From NCBI GenBank assembly GCA_028023455.1, contig JAQFVV010000458.1, positions 62,001 through 126,000 on the forward strand: a DNA stretch of 64,000 bases. Direction: 5' to 3'. Under the pieces are notes generated by a model. It saw nothing but the letters and a program-made list of their open reading frames with translations, searched no databases and was not told the origin of the DNA. Positions within the stretch are counted from its first letter, which is position 1; each line of letters opens with the position of its first letter. This document shows, piece after piece, positions 12,805 to 25,381 of this stretch. This DNA is from Epiperipatus broadwayi. Taxonomy: Eukaryota > Onychophora > Udeonychophora > Euonychophora > Peripatidae. The translations under genes and the position numbers were made by a program.

Positions 12805-13005
12805 GTTTAAAAGGGTAGGTGGAGTAATGATTAGTGTAGTCTTCTAGAATGGGGTTCAAATCTAGACCACAGAAAAAAAAAGAGATTTACAATTTTTTCT
12901 TTGAGACAGCTGGTCTATAAACACTCTAGCTAGCCATACCTATCAATTATTGGTTGGTAATCTGGCTGTTTTTAGTTATAAGGTAAAAAAAAGAGAGTAA
13001 AATTC
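12805..13005 (+). mobile_element. tRNA-derived SINE, family 1 (copy 1)
   Basis: The head holds a Pol III B-box-like GGTTCAAATCT at 12,853-12,863, with a degenerate A-box region about 30-40 bases upstream. An A run follows, then a body with TAGCTAGCCAT, ATTATTGGT and GGCTGTTTTTAGTTATAAGG, and an A-rich end. The body matches those at 50.3, 52.9 and 53.1 kb in the same order. Divergence between copies is high, so the insertions are old. Target duplications were not found. Confidence 0.7.
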
Positions 13006-13685
13006 TCAAAAAGAAATTCATCATCCAGACAGAATGCCTTTTTTCTTTCACTATTTTCTTTGGAATGGTTGACATTAAAAGTTATATAAAAAATGATACG
13101 TACATCAATTAAGAAAGTAAAACAGCTGACCAATGAATAAATCATTCATAGAATTAAATTCCATTCAATTAAATGTTTAATTTCTTTATTTAGCATTGGG
13201 TAATCCTCAGCATTAATTAGATACTTTTTTCAATAATATCAAATTCATCATCGTAATAAAAAAATGTCTAAAGTCTAATATAATAATTATCATACTGTAA
13301 CTGTTAGTAGAATTACTTGCTATTTGTTTTATTTATAAAGAAAATATTAAATGGAGCTATAACTTTACTAATCAAATAAAAGTGGCACATTTCTTAATAA
13401 ACAAGTTTATACTTAAATAGCTACATATTCTTTTCTATACATGCTGCTAAAGAGTTATTAACTAAAATGTTTTTCCAATATATGACCTATTAAATTTCGT
13501 AATCTGAATCATAGCAATATGTTACTTATGCCTTATATCCATTTTTTTTTGCGGTTTTTATATTATAAGTGATCCTGATTTACGATGCATGGATATTTAT
13601 CAAAGACGATTTTGTCTTTCTATGCTATTTTTTTGTTGTTGTTCTACTGATTGGTACTGTATTTTTTTCTTTTCCATATGTCAAA

Positions 13686-13757
13686 TGCGTTGACCAGGAA
13701 GCAAACCTGGGTTAGCAGCTTGGAAGACAGCTATGCTAACCGCTAGATCACCAACTT
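13686..13757 (-). pseudogene. tRNA-Gly(UCC)-like sequence (tRNA pseudogene or SINE head)
   Basis: Read on the minus strand, this is 72 bases long, the usual length for tRNA-Gly. It has the anticodon loop CTTCCAA (anticodon UCC), a D-arm region with TAGCGGTTAGCAT, a T-arm CCAGG-TTTGCTT-CCTGG and a terminal CAACGCA. The first two acceptor pairs are broken, the anticodon stem has a mismatch, and the B-box reads GGTTTGCTTCC where GGTTCGANTCC is expected. A functional gene is therefore unlikely. The 3' flank (TTTGACATATGGAAAA) resembles the flank of the tRNA fragment at 16.89 kb, which favours a short tRNA-Gly-derived SINE. Confidence 0.75.
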
Positions 13758-15955
13758 TATTTTTATTATTTTAACTTTGCATTTTATCATATAAATTTTA
13801 AAATGTAGTTTTGGTAATCCTCATTTTCAAACTGTATGTTCAGAAGAGTTTCAAATACATTTCATTGTTACATATTTCATAATTGATATATATTGCCTTT
13901 TAATTTCTGAATTTTATATTTTTCAAACTTGTCCAAATTTATTTATTTCATATCTGGATTATCTTTTTTATCAGTAGCTTTAATTTCCTCTCACCATTAA
14001 ATTAATGAAAGGCACTCATTTAATAGAATTTCATTTACATCAGTTACATGAAGCCTAGATAATGTGAATTAATGCTATTTTCAATAACTTCTAAGTTGCA
14101 AAACTCATTCATGTGATACAAAAATAAAAATATTTACTGGATTCAAATATATTTATTCAGTGTATTTTCAGTGTGTGAATTGCCAATGTAATAGTAATCA
14201 TAATGGATGGGTCACATGATCATAGGGGCAAGAAACAGTTACTGAAACTCGAAAGTTCTTTATGGGAAAAAATCAATAATGTAATAACTAGGATTATCTA
14301 ATATAAATGAAAGACAATCCAATATGTAATTCAATCAATTAACAAAACAATTAAATTTGAAGAAATTTTTTTATTGACAGTAAGCACAATTATAGCTAAA
14401 AAAATAATCCTATTCTATTTTGCAATAGCTATTAAAATAAATAAGTATCAAATGCTTTATTGCTGAACAGTTTGCAAGAAGGTTAAGCACCAGAAGTCAA
14501 AGAGTTGGCAACTATTCACTGATCTTGAGCTATGTGCTTATCTAATAAGCAATTTAAAGTAAATAATTTTATACTTACATTCTAAGACTGACATGAATAA
14601 GTATAGTACTATCTGTTATATAAATTACTATCTGTTATATAAATTAAGTAACATTTCTTAATAAATGTTATTGTTATAAAATGCAAAAAATAAAAAGCCT
14701 ACTCTTAGTTATATTGTTTTCCTAAAAATAATTAAAAAAACTATTTCTGTTCTGCAATTGAGATATATAATTAATAGTTATTAAATTTATAACCTATCTT
14801 AATTTTATTTCATTTTCAAATAATTTTCAATATTTTCATGTGAACTACATAAATATTTTTGCAACAGCTTAGAAAAGAAATGTATAATTGTATATATCTT
14901 CTGTACTCTCATTATCTGCTACTCTTAACATAATTTTGTTAATATGTAATGATTTGTGATTGAATTCAAAAAATTAAAGCAGTTATTGCTTGTTTTAACT
15001 GTTTTTGTTTAGAAAAAAAAAGTATTATATTGTGCAATGAAGCAAAACAGCTTTTAAAAGTGGAAATAGCAAAAAAATCTGGAAATATTTTAAAAGACCT
15101 CCAGGAAACAATTGAATTTCTCAATTTTTATTTTGTTTTTCCTATTTAATCAAATAAATTTAGATTTTCTTAAAAATCAATCTGTCTGTTGATTATGCAT
15201 TTCTAGGAAATATATTTTGTCATCTATTGATAATAAAAAAAAAAAACACTTTTAATGACAAAAACTTAAACATTAAAAACATGTATGGCACTGACATTCA
15301 CGAAGTCTAAGAAAATTTCTAAATATGATTGCCACATACTTTATTTTGGTCTCATAATATATACATAAAAGTGCATTTAAACTTTTTTTTTTTTACTTTT
15401 TAGTTTTATAACTTTATTTTAAGCTAGAAATCAAAATAAAAAATAGACAAATTTTAAGTTATTTTTTTTAATGCCAAAGTTGGTTTTATTTATTAAGCAA
15501 ATAACCACCTTTTTACTATTTAAGTAAAATTTGTTTAATTTAAAGGAAAAAAAAAAATCTTTCTATAATTCATAACATAAAATGATATATTTTTTGTACT
15601 AACTTAACTGACTGTTTTTTATGTCTTATTACACCACATTTAATGATGTTATAATAATAGCAAAAAATTATGAAGTATTATATTAACAAAGTTTAGAATC
15701 TTACAAATAATTTAGAATATGTTATTATTTTTTTGCAAAATATTTTTTATAATTGTGTAAACATAAAAAAATATAAGTTGGCTTTAAAAATCAATATTAC
15801 AATAATCTTTTTTCTTTGTGATAGATTTATTCAGTTATCATTTTGTTTAAAAAATTGTAAGCTTTGCTATGTAGAATAAAGAATAGTATTGTATTCCTTT
15901 TAAGCCTTTTTTCTTTTAATTTATTTTCTAGCAATGTTTTCTTTCTAAAGTAAAA
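13758..15955. other. AT-rich non-coding stretch, nothing recognised
   Basis: Homopolymer-rich sequence with no coding signal, RNA gene or assignable repeat. A direct repeat of about 20 bases (ACTATCTGTTATATAAATTA) occurs near 14,610-14,645. Confidence 0.6.
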
Positions 15956-15973
15956 CCACTAGATGGCAGTACC
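15956..15973 (+). promoter_or_regulatory. CTCF-like motif
   Basis: CCACTAGATGGCAGTACC fits the conserved CTCF core (CCASYAGRKGGCRS) at every core position. A GC-containing 14-base match is unlikely by chance in DNA this AT-rich. It lies about 30 bp before the LINE copy at 16.0 kb. Binding is inferred from the motif alone. Confidence 0.45.
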
Positions 15974-15999
15974 ATAAAAAGTACAAAGGTCCAAATGCA

Positions 16000-16676
16000 G
16001 ATTTGGATAAACACTTTTTGTCAGTATACTTGTACAAAAGGTGGGATGATTGTTGAGTTTTATAGTAGCAAAGAATGAGATAGAAGAATAGATGCATTAA
16101 TAAAAAATAGGAAATTGGAGAGATGGAGAGTAAAAAGAGTTTAAATATATACAGAAGTAAACAGAATATTGTTTGTGAGTTAATTTATGATAATAGCAAG
16201 GAAAGTAAGTTACTGTTTAAGGCTTGAAGAGGATCACATTAGCGTCATTAGCAACAAGGGAATATACACATAAATGGAGAAATGTGAGTGATTTAATCTG
16301 CAAATTATGTAAGGAAGGCATGAAAAATATTAGGCTTCTGTTAATTGGATGTAAATGTTTACAAGCAGAAATGGTACAAATAATGAAGTTGTGGGAGAAT
16401 ACATATAAACAAAGTGACTATATACAGAAAGTTAGTTCTTGGTTTTATGCTGGGTTTAAAAAAAAGATAAAGGGGATCTAGATATAAAGACTATAGAGTG
16501 GACAAAAATAATATAGAAATGGGATAAAGCAGAATAGAGAAGAATATGGGATAAACTTAGAATGGGGAATGGAAGGGTGAGGTAACGTGGCTAACTGGTT
16601 TCTCTGGGCATAGTGGCTGAGAAATTTCTGACTTTGATGAAGGAGAAGCCATATCACATTACATAACATCACATCT
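16000..16676 (+). mobile_element. 5'-truncated LINE, copy 2
   Basis: This copy aligns with copy 1 from about 1430 (TTTGGATAAA, then TCAGTATACTTGTA) to its 3' end and ends in the same ACATC-type tail (CACATTACATAACATCACATC). It begins abruptly within the C-terminal coding region, as expected from incomplete target-primed reverse transcription. A frame at 16,224-16,481 still reads SLATREYTHKW and CKLCKEG, the finger region, but the finger His is replaced by Leu, and other stops and small deletions interrupt the rest. No target duplication was identified. Confidence 0.88.
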
Positions 16677-16885
16677 ATATAAAATTATCTATTTTGCTAT
16701 TTTTTTTTAAATTATTTGTAAATTGTAAAAGAAAAAATGTATTACCAGTGGAATATATGCAAAGTTTCAAATTAGATTAGAAAATGAGAAGTGGGTGAAA
16801 ATTGAATTACAAGATTTCACTGTAAGATAGATGGACAAAAAAAAAAAAAGCATAAGTTTAAACATTTTTTTTTTTTCATATATCA

Positions 16886-16911
16886 AAGCATTGATCGGGA
16901 AGTGAACCCAT
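16886..16911 (-). repeat. 3' half of a tRNA-Gly-like sequence
   Basis: On the minus strand this reads TGGGTTCACTTCCCGATCAA followed by TGC. It is a T-arm with B-box (GGTTCACTTCC) and the 3' acceptor strand, similar to the tRNA-Gly-like unit at 13.7 kb. Its 3' flank (TTTGATATATGAAAA) also matches that unit's flank. The 5' half is absent, replaced by A/T runs. Confidence 0.55.
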
Positions 16912-19900
16912 ATTTTTTTTTTAAAAAAAATTATGAGTTGTGCAAAAAGTGCTTATAGAATTTTTTTTTTTTTAAATATATACTTGAAAATACTGTCAAA
17001 AGCTATAAATCTTAATTCTGTTATCTTTTTTTTTTTTTTTAATTTGTTTTCTTCAATTATAACTCAATTAGATACTTCTTTTCTTAATTTTAATATAATA
17101 AAATAAATAGTGATGTTACACTATTCTGGAAAGATTATAATTTATTCTAAAAAATTTATAGTTTAGTCTTTATAATAAAAATTAAAAAACAGCCTTTTTT
17201 TTTTGCTATAACTTATTATTTAAACTCATTTTTTTTTTTTTCCATTTTCAATTTTATTGACATAATGTTGATAATTTTTGCTAGAAAAATTATTTTACTA
17301 CATCTATTTTTATTTTAAAATCTATATAAATTTTAAAACTTGAATATAAAAACTTCTTTAGTAGGGAATTAAAAACTGCTAATGATAGATATCATTTTTT
17401 GTAAAGAAAAAAAGGGAAAGTTTCAATTTGCAATTAAAGTTAATAAACAGGTTTATATATGTATTCTCTGTTGGAAAGGAGAATAATAATACTGTATAGC
17501 ATCATGATGAAGCAATAATAATTTTAAATATTATAATTAAAATACAATGCACTTAGAATTTTTATTTTTTATGTTGTGATGCTGAACCAGCATCAATTTA
17601 TACTGCAAAATGATCTAATACTTGTGGGAATAGTATCTTATACACATAAATGATTTGTATCCATGTTCATTATTTGATAATTTTTCTATGATATCAATGA
17701 AAAAAAGATTTCAAACACTTCATTGTAATATAATGTTTCCTTCTTATCTTTAGAAAAATCTTATATGAATTCACTTTCTTTTTCTTAGTCAAGAATATAA
17801 AACAGAATAAAATATGTCTTACTTTTGTCCGAAATAATGAAATTATTTTGTTAAATTTCACATTTCCATGTTAATATACAATCATTTTCAAGGAGAGATA
17901 ATTATATTTGATACTTTATACGTGCTGTATATGCATTTTTATTTTACATATATATTTTATATTTAAAAAATTAGAAAAAAAAATAAATATAAATAATATT
18001 TTTAATTTTTTATCAAATAAAAATATAAAACAGAATTATATATTTAAGAAATATTTCTATAAATAGATAGCACATTGTTAATCTAATTACCTATTATTCA
18101 AAACCTTATCCAAATAATCTTTTACAAATAATAAATTAGTTTGTTATATACATTAAAAAAAAATCATAAAATATCTATAAATTAATAAGCTTAATTGTAG
18201 TTAATTGAGTGTTTTCTTCTTTCTACATTATATTAAATTGGAATTGCAATAAATGAATAAAAAAACCTATTTTTAAAATTCAAATAAGCTGGACTAATGG
18301 TGTTTCATCAGTAATAAAAATCTTTTTTAAATTTACAAATTTAATATATATTTTAGTAAAAGTTTAGTTCTTTTTAAATTTCAAAATTGTTTTTAATTTT
18401 TGTTTTTTTTTTTCTTAATAAATATCTTAATAAAAAGATTGTCTTGTTTTTCAATAAATGTTTTATTTTAAAGGATTTTTATTTTTTATGTTTCTATAAT
18501 ATTAAAAGCAAAATAATTATATATATTATAATTATAAGCATGTATTTGTTTTATAAATCAAGTAAAAAAATTCTTTTTGTAATTATTATTGTCTTTAAAA
18601 AGTTAAATTCTTTCTACAATTTGTAATAAAGCATTATTAATCTTTTATTATATATTATATTTCTTTAATGATATTCTTTTGATTTTTTATGCTAAAAATT
18701 AAGCAATTTTTTTTATAGATATATTTAATATATTTATATAAGCAATATATATATATATGAACCTCCATACTACCAAACATTCTTTTTAAATTTTATGAAT
18801 AGATATTTTAAAATATAAATGATCCTAAAATGCATTTCATGCTGAACCAGCATTTATCAGTTGGCCCAGGTCATCATTTCTAACATATATCTCCATCATA
18901 TGTGAAGTATTTAACAATAGTAAATGTTTAACTCATGTATGTACATGTTCTTAAGGCATTTTATTGTTAACATTGTAAAACTAATGTGAAAAATATTTAC
19001 TATTAAAAATATATATAACAAGATTCTTACTAGAACACACACATTCTAACACATTACTTTTTTTATTTTTATATGTGCATTGCCTCAAATGCTTAAGTTG
19101 TTTGATTTTAAATCGTTTTTTATCTTTCATTTAAAGTGTTGGAAAAAAAAATTACTCATATGATTATACATTGTTTTGTAGATAATTTTTAAAGGTTTCT
19201 AACAATATTCACCATTCAAATGTTTAGATTTTTTCCCACAAATATATGCTTTGTAGAGATTTACTATTACAAATTAAAAAATAAATAATGAAAAAAAACA
19301 TACAATCATTCTTAACTAATTGATAATTATGGATCTATATTTTTATTACAAATAATTTTCCCATAACAAGACCATGAATATTTATTAAGACTCGAATTAT
19401 TTCACTGAAGATAAAACTATTTTACACTAAAATCAGAAGGCAAAATCAAAATTATTATGTTATATTAATTAGAAAATTGTCAGATCTAAATATTTTATGT
19501 CAACTTCATAACTATTATTGACCATAATTACATATATATATATATGCACATATTTGCATATAAATTGTACACACTTGTAGTTAATGATATACATATTTGC
19601 ATTTTCAAATTACAATTTATTAATGCACAATTTAATGCAGTGGTGGACTCAAGAACTAAAGATTCTGAAATCAAAACTCAACTAATAATGTCATATGATC
19701 ACCAAAATGACAAACAAATTCAATATTTTACATTTATTTTATTTTTAATAAATACTTGAAAACAAATCATTGCAAAAAAATAAAACATACAAATATTTCT
19801 AATCTTGAATAGTAATGGCAAGTATTAATTATTACTAGACAAAAACAAAAATAACTAATTAAAGTTTTAAAAAATAATAATGTAGAAACCCGTGTAATGT

Positions 19901-20879
19901 GTTTTGTGAGGTATTTAGGATACTTTAGAAACTAATTATGAGTTAGCAGAAGAAATCAATTCATTAATAAAAATAAACAAACACATAATCTTCAAAATTC
20001 TCATTACAAATTAAAAAGAATATTATAAAAGCCTAGAGAAGACTTCTAATAAGAGAGATTGTAAAGAAGAGTTATAAAACTCTACAAAGTATCTACACCC
20101 CCTAAAGTGATGAGTTATAAGTCACAATAGCTGAAAATTTTTTTGAAAATTTTTTTTTGTAATTTTTTTGGGCAATTGTATGATTATATAATCATTTATA
20201 ATGCATAGATTTGAACAATTTTCAGGTTTTACTTATGTTATTACCAGCTAAAGATATTCTCAGAAGAATGAACTCACTTTTATATTAAATTCAATAAAAT
20301 CTTATCTATAAATAGAATATCAAATTATTGTATAGTTTTTAAATACAATTTTGAAAACTTTCCTCTATGTTGATTTTATAATAAATAGTACCTGTAGCTT
20401 TGCTCGCATTAGTAGAACAAAAGAATATAACTCAATATATAGCTGCTCCAATGGTGACTATATTTATGTATTATTTAAATAAAATAATAATACATAAATT
20501 ATTAATGTGCAAAAAATATAACTTTTTAAGAAGTTATACTACTAAATATAATCAACTTTTAGGATTTTAGTTTGAATAAATTTCTTACATATTAAACTAA
20601 TTAGTATTATTAATTATTAAGCATAAACAGTGATATGCTTAAAATATGTAACAAAGTTGATTAATTACACATAATAATCATTTGTAATTAATAATTAGTT
20701 TCATGGAATGTGTTCATGGCATGCTATTTAGAACTTGTATTTAAATATGCATATTATTTTTCAATAATTTATTATTATTAATTTTTAGTCTCTTGATCAG
20801 AATCATGCATTTCTAATTTGAATAATTGTACAAAAATTGTAAGATATTAGCATGTCTGAATCATGAATTCTGACATAAA
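16912..20879. other. AT-rich non-coding with long A and T runs
   Basis: Dominated by homopolymers (for example at 16.97, 17.03 and 17.23 kb) and short (TA)n tracts (18.74 and 19.53 kb). GATGCTGAACCAGCAT occurs at about 17,579-17,594, and the phrase TGCTGAACCAGCAT recurs at about 18,841-18,854, a small shared palindromic motif. No gene recognised. Confidence 0.6.
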
Positions 20880-21075
20880 ATGTCACAATGTGTTCATACT
20901 TTCCCTGCCATCATGAAATCTTGCAAACCACTTAAAACATTTTTGTGTTTTATAATAGCTATACCATCATAGCCTGTTTGAATAATTCCAAATGTGTCAG
21001 CAGCAATTTTGTCCAATTTAAAACAAAATTTAATATATCAAAATATTGTTTCATCATGGGTTAAGATATAAAACA
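20880..21075 (-). pseudogene. mariner transposase N-terminal (HTH) relic
   Basis: One minus-strand frame reads IKFCFKLDKIAADTFGII, then QTGYDG and a basic stretch ending in MMAGKV before a stop. This matches the start of SETMAR/Mos-type mariner transposases (IKFCFKLGKTATETFEMI, then a Y-G-D-type turn and F-x-EGRESV). It is the first helix-turn-helix of the DNA-binding domain. The rest of the domain and the whole DDD catalytic domain are missing or unrecognisable. Frameshifts flank the fragment. No terminal repeats were found. Confidence 0.6.
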
Positions 21076-21269
21076 TGCTGTCACATAGCAGCTGTTTCTA
21101 TAACTTTGAATACTATTCTCATTGAACCTATTCATGCCATCACTGTTCTTTCTAGGCCTCTCACTAAGTGGATTGCACATGCTACTGATGAATAATATGC
21201 AAGATTAGTCTTATAATGTTCATGGATTATATATTTATATGGGGTTTAATTCAAATGTTTATTCGAAGG

Positions 21270-22010
21270 CAAAGTTGTTTTAAAATACTATACAGGATAA
21301 TTTTTAATATTGTTATTAATTCATTAAATACTTAATAAAAGATTGTCTAAAAATGTAAAAAATTGTTAATTTAATACACACACTGTTATTATTTTCAAAA
21401 GTAAACTAATTTATTGTATTGGATACTTTTCAATGTTATTACAGTAATTTATAAAGCACTATAGAAAAGTCAGCTTTTTTAAAATTATCATAAGTCAATA
21501 TTTTTAGAAGATAAATAATGCAAGGCTCACACATTTGTTTTTTGATTTATTGCCTAAATTGAGCTATTGTTTTCTTAGCATATATCTATTAGTGTTTGAG
21601 TTAATTAATAGAAGTCAATACTAGATTCTATATTTTGAAAAATCTACTTACCAAATTTGAAATCATTTTTTTCCCTTTAAAATTAGGTAAATTTATTTTA
21701 CCACATATATACTTTAAAGATTTTTAAAATATTATATTGGATAATTTTAAACAAGGTTTAAGTAATTTTCAAAGAATTTCATAAAAGATTGCTAATTTAT
21801 TATAAACACTGCTATTATTTTTAAAATAATTTATAAAGAACTATAGAAAAGTTAACTTTTTTTAAATGATCATTAAGTTGACATTTTTGAGAACATAAAT
21901 AATGGAAGGCTACTGCTGATTTTTTTTATATTTTTTATTGATTTATTACTTAAATTGAGCCTATCTTTTTATTACCATATATCCATTAGTACTTTAGTTA
22001 ATAAAATATT
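21270..22010. repeat. Diverged direct duplication, units about 21,270-21,610 and 21,700-22,010
   Basis: The two stretches share a series of phrases in the same order. These are TAAAAGATTG, ACACTG(T/C)TATTATTTT, ACTATAGAAAAGT(C/T)A, ATAAATAATG(C/G)AAGGC, TTGATTTATT, AAATTGAGC and CATATATC(T/C)ATTAGT. They are separated by less similar A/T sequence. The unit has no coding potential and no identified ends. Confidence 0.75.
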
Positions 22011-22679
22011 AAATTACACTTTCCTTTTTAAGAAATTGATGCATGTGTTTATAGTTGGTACCTCATTTTAAATATACAAATTGTGTATAAAAAAAATGTG
22101 ATGTTAAATTACCAAAGTTTATAAAATTCTCTACTAAAAAAAAATAATCATGCAAAATTAATCAAGATTTGTGCAATATTTGTTGAGTTATAGAGTAACA
22201 AACAAATAAACTTTCATATTTATATATTAATTTAGATAATAAAAATTGTTTAAATTCAGCTAATCCAAAAGTTTTATCAAATCATTTTTTCATATCTACT
22301 TTACAATCCATTTTTGATAAAATCTAAAACAAATATTCATACAACAATTTATATATCATTATGATGTAAAAATAAATAAAATAATATTAACAGCTATAAA
22401 ATACAAATTCATATAATGTAAATTAATTGTTAATGTAAATGTAATAGACATACATAAACCAATTATACATATCCCCATTTTTTAAACTATTATTTTAATA
22501 GATATTTTTGATATAAAAATAACATCTTAAATACAATTTACAATGACTTTGTATATTTTATAATCATTAAGAATCATAAACAACAATCAAATACAATAAA
22601 ATATGCATCTAATTTATAATAATCATGATTTATCTAAGAACCATCTACCATGTAACGATGTAGAATCTTTCATAATATT

Positions 22680-24060
22680 AAAAATTTTTCCTACATTTGT
22701 TTGCATATATGATATATTTTCTCATTATTACATTATTTTTTAATTATTTGTTTTATATTATTCTCACAGTTTATGTTCTATATTATTATATATCCATATT
22801 ATCCATGTATATTTTTTCACATTTTATTTTAATTCAAATAGTTTTTTTTCTTTTCTTCTGCTAATTGTAATATACTACATCAATTTTTATTTATTTATTA
22901 GTTTTTTACTATTTACACATGCGACTCTATTTCATTCCCCCCCCCCATTTCTATATTAATTTGCTATTATAATCCTGATATATATACACAATGCAAAAAT
23001 AATTTTTTTTTTATAATTATTATTTAAATCTTGTGACAATATATCACTTTTCTTTTATAAAATTTTAACTGCAGACAATTTTTGACAATATTTGTAATGA
23101 ACCAATTTTTACTATATCTCTTATATTAACATTTTTAATGTTATGCTTTGATATTATAGATTTGTTATCATTCATGAATCTTAGCATATCTAGTAAATTT
23201 AATATAATTATTATTAAAAAGAATATTACTTATTCTTTTATGTCCAATTATTATTATTGTATCATTAACATATCTATTATACATAATAAATAGTGATGCT
23301 ACAAAACATTTTGAAGCACAATCCTTGATCATCCATTATTAATTTTCCAATATACATCATTCTATCTAAAATATAAAGTTTACTCAATTAGCTATAAAAA
23401 AATTTTGTACCAATTAGTATACGATTTTCCGTTATTGTCTGGTATACCTGAATATATTTATTTTATACCAAATTAATGTTTCTTGATTTGATAAATTTTT
23501 TATTGCATTTTTTTCAAATCCCAATAGTTTTAATTAGTTCACTAATATATTACGTAAATTTTGAAGTATATATTTATTAAAGTTATAAATTAACGTTAAC
23601 GACACACTTTTTGTTTGTTTTTATTTTTGCAAACACACTAGGGTGTTCCCATGGAGTAAAATAAATTAAAATGTTAGTTTGATTTTATAACATTAGATTT
23701 TTTTTTTTTAAAAAGCATTATGTATCACATTTTTAAAATCTTTTATATTAATATAACAAACTATTAGTTTTGTCTTTGTAGCAATAATTACATTTTTATT
23801 TTTTACTATATTTTTTATATCTTTTAAGATTTTTTTGTATATATATTCATTTTAAATTTCCTTTATGATATTATATGTTGATTCATTATTACTTATTTAA
23901 TTAGCATTGCAAATTATACTTTGTAGTAATCTTTTATCATTACCACATATATTCATACTCTCATATTAACATATAGTCATTTTGTTAAAAAATGTCATAT
24001 AATTTAGAACCTTTATAAAGTAAATCTTGTTATTCTCTATTAAATATCACCTTTGTTAAA
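22680..24060 (-). mobile_element. Decayed reverse-transcriptase element, minus copy (Penelope-like?)
   Basis: Read on the minus strand, this segment aligns along most of its length with the plus-strand segment at 24,150-25,745. Around 23,240-23,290 it translates to ASLFIMYNRYVNDTIIII, which resembles the catalytic RYVDDT-type box of Penelope-like and related RTs. An I-K-F-T phrase follows, as in that family. The remaining frame is full of stops. The Penelope assignment rests on these short phrases and is tentative; other RT classes use a similar box. No terminal structure or GIY-YIG endonuclease was recognised. A 10-C run lies at 22,937-22,946. Confidence 0.45.
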
Positions 24061-24149
24061 TTTACAGATCTGCTTATAATAATAATATTCATGAAACGGA
24101 TGCTCAACATCATTTAAATAGCATTGGACAATCACACAATAAAAAGGAT

Positions 24150-25316
24150 TTGTGAATTTTACAAATGTGATATTTATCAGAGAATAAAAAGACTTTGTTG
24201 GTAAAGTATCTAAATTTATTCCACTTTGGGATAAAAATATTGACAAAACAACAACAAAAACTATTAGTATAAAAGCAGCTAATATACATTGCAATGATGA
24301 AAGATTACTACAAACTTTAATTTACAATACATCAACATATAATATTTAAGTCAGTAAAATTAAAAATAAAAATGAAAACAAATACAAAAAAATAGTAAAA
24401 GATATAGTAAAAAATAAACAATTGGATAGATAAAATACAAAATATACAAATCTTAAAAAAAAAAAGATACAAGTTGATATATAAAAACAAGAAATAAAAT
24501 TTTAATTTGTAAAAGAAAGGGCAGTAATATGATTAATAGTGACCAATATATATAAAATATTCTACTGCATGGAGATAAAAAAAAAAAAAATAGAGCTAAT
24601 TCATAATTTTAACAAATATTTACTTCAAAATTTATGCAAATATATTAATGAATTAATTAAAAAGTTACTGCGATTTTGACAATTTACAATTAAAAATTCA
24701 CACAAAATTACTGGAAAAATAAATGGAATAAAATTTATCAGAAATCAAGAAATATATTAATTCGATCTAGAACAAATGTATCCAAGTATATCATATAAAG
24801 AAAGTAGAGATATAATAATTAAAATGTTAAAAAAAAAAATTATAACAAAAATTGTTATATTATTAATGCAAGAATACTTATGACTTAATATTGGAAAATT
24901 AAAATTAATGGATCTTGATTTGTTTATAAATAAAATATTAAGAAAATATAACCAAGAAGTATGCCAATAAGAAAGACATAATTATGAATAATAGATAAGT
25001 TGATAACACAATAATAACTGTAAATAAATAAATAATTTATATTATTTTTATAGAGTTCAATATTAATAAATATGGTAATAAATTTACTAAAGAATTTATC
25101 ATTTCAAAACATAACATTAAAAATACTAATATAAAGGGTAAAGCAAAAGTTAATTCAGTATAACTATTATGTCAAAAACTGGTTGCAATTAAAAATTACA
25201 CGCACAAAAAATAAAACAATATATTAACACAAGATTTAAATAATAATTATAATCAAATACTTCTTTTTGCAATGATTATATATATATCAAGCACATAACA
25301 GCTAATTAATATATGT

Positions 25317-25381
<65 letters not shown>

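Noticed and set aside
18387-18626. 79-codon plus frame rich in Phe, Ile and Lys
   Set aside because: AT-rich low-complexity translation without motif, signal or homolog that I recognise.
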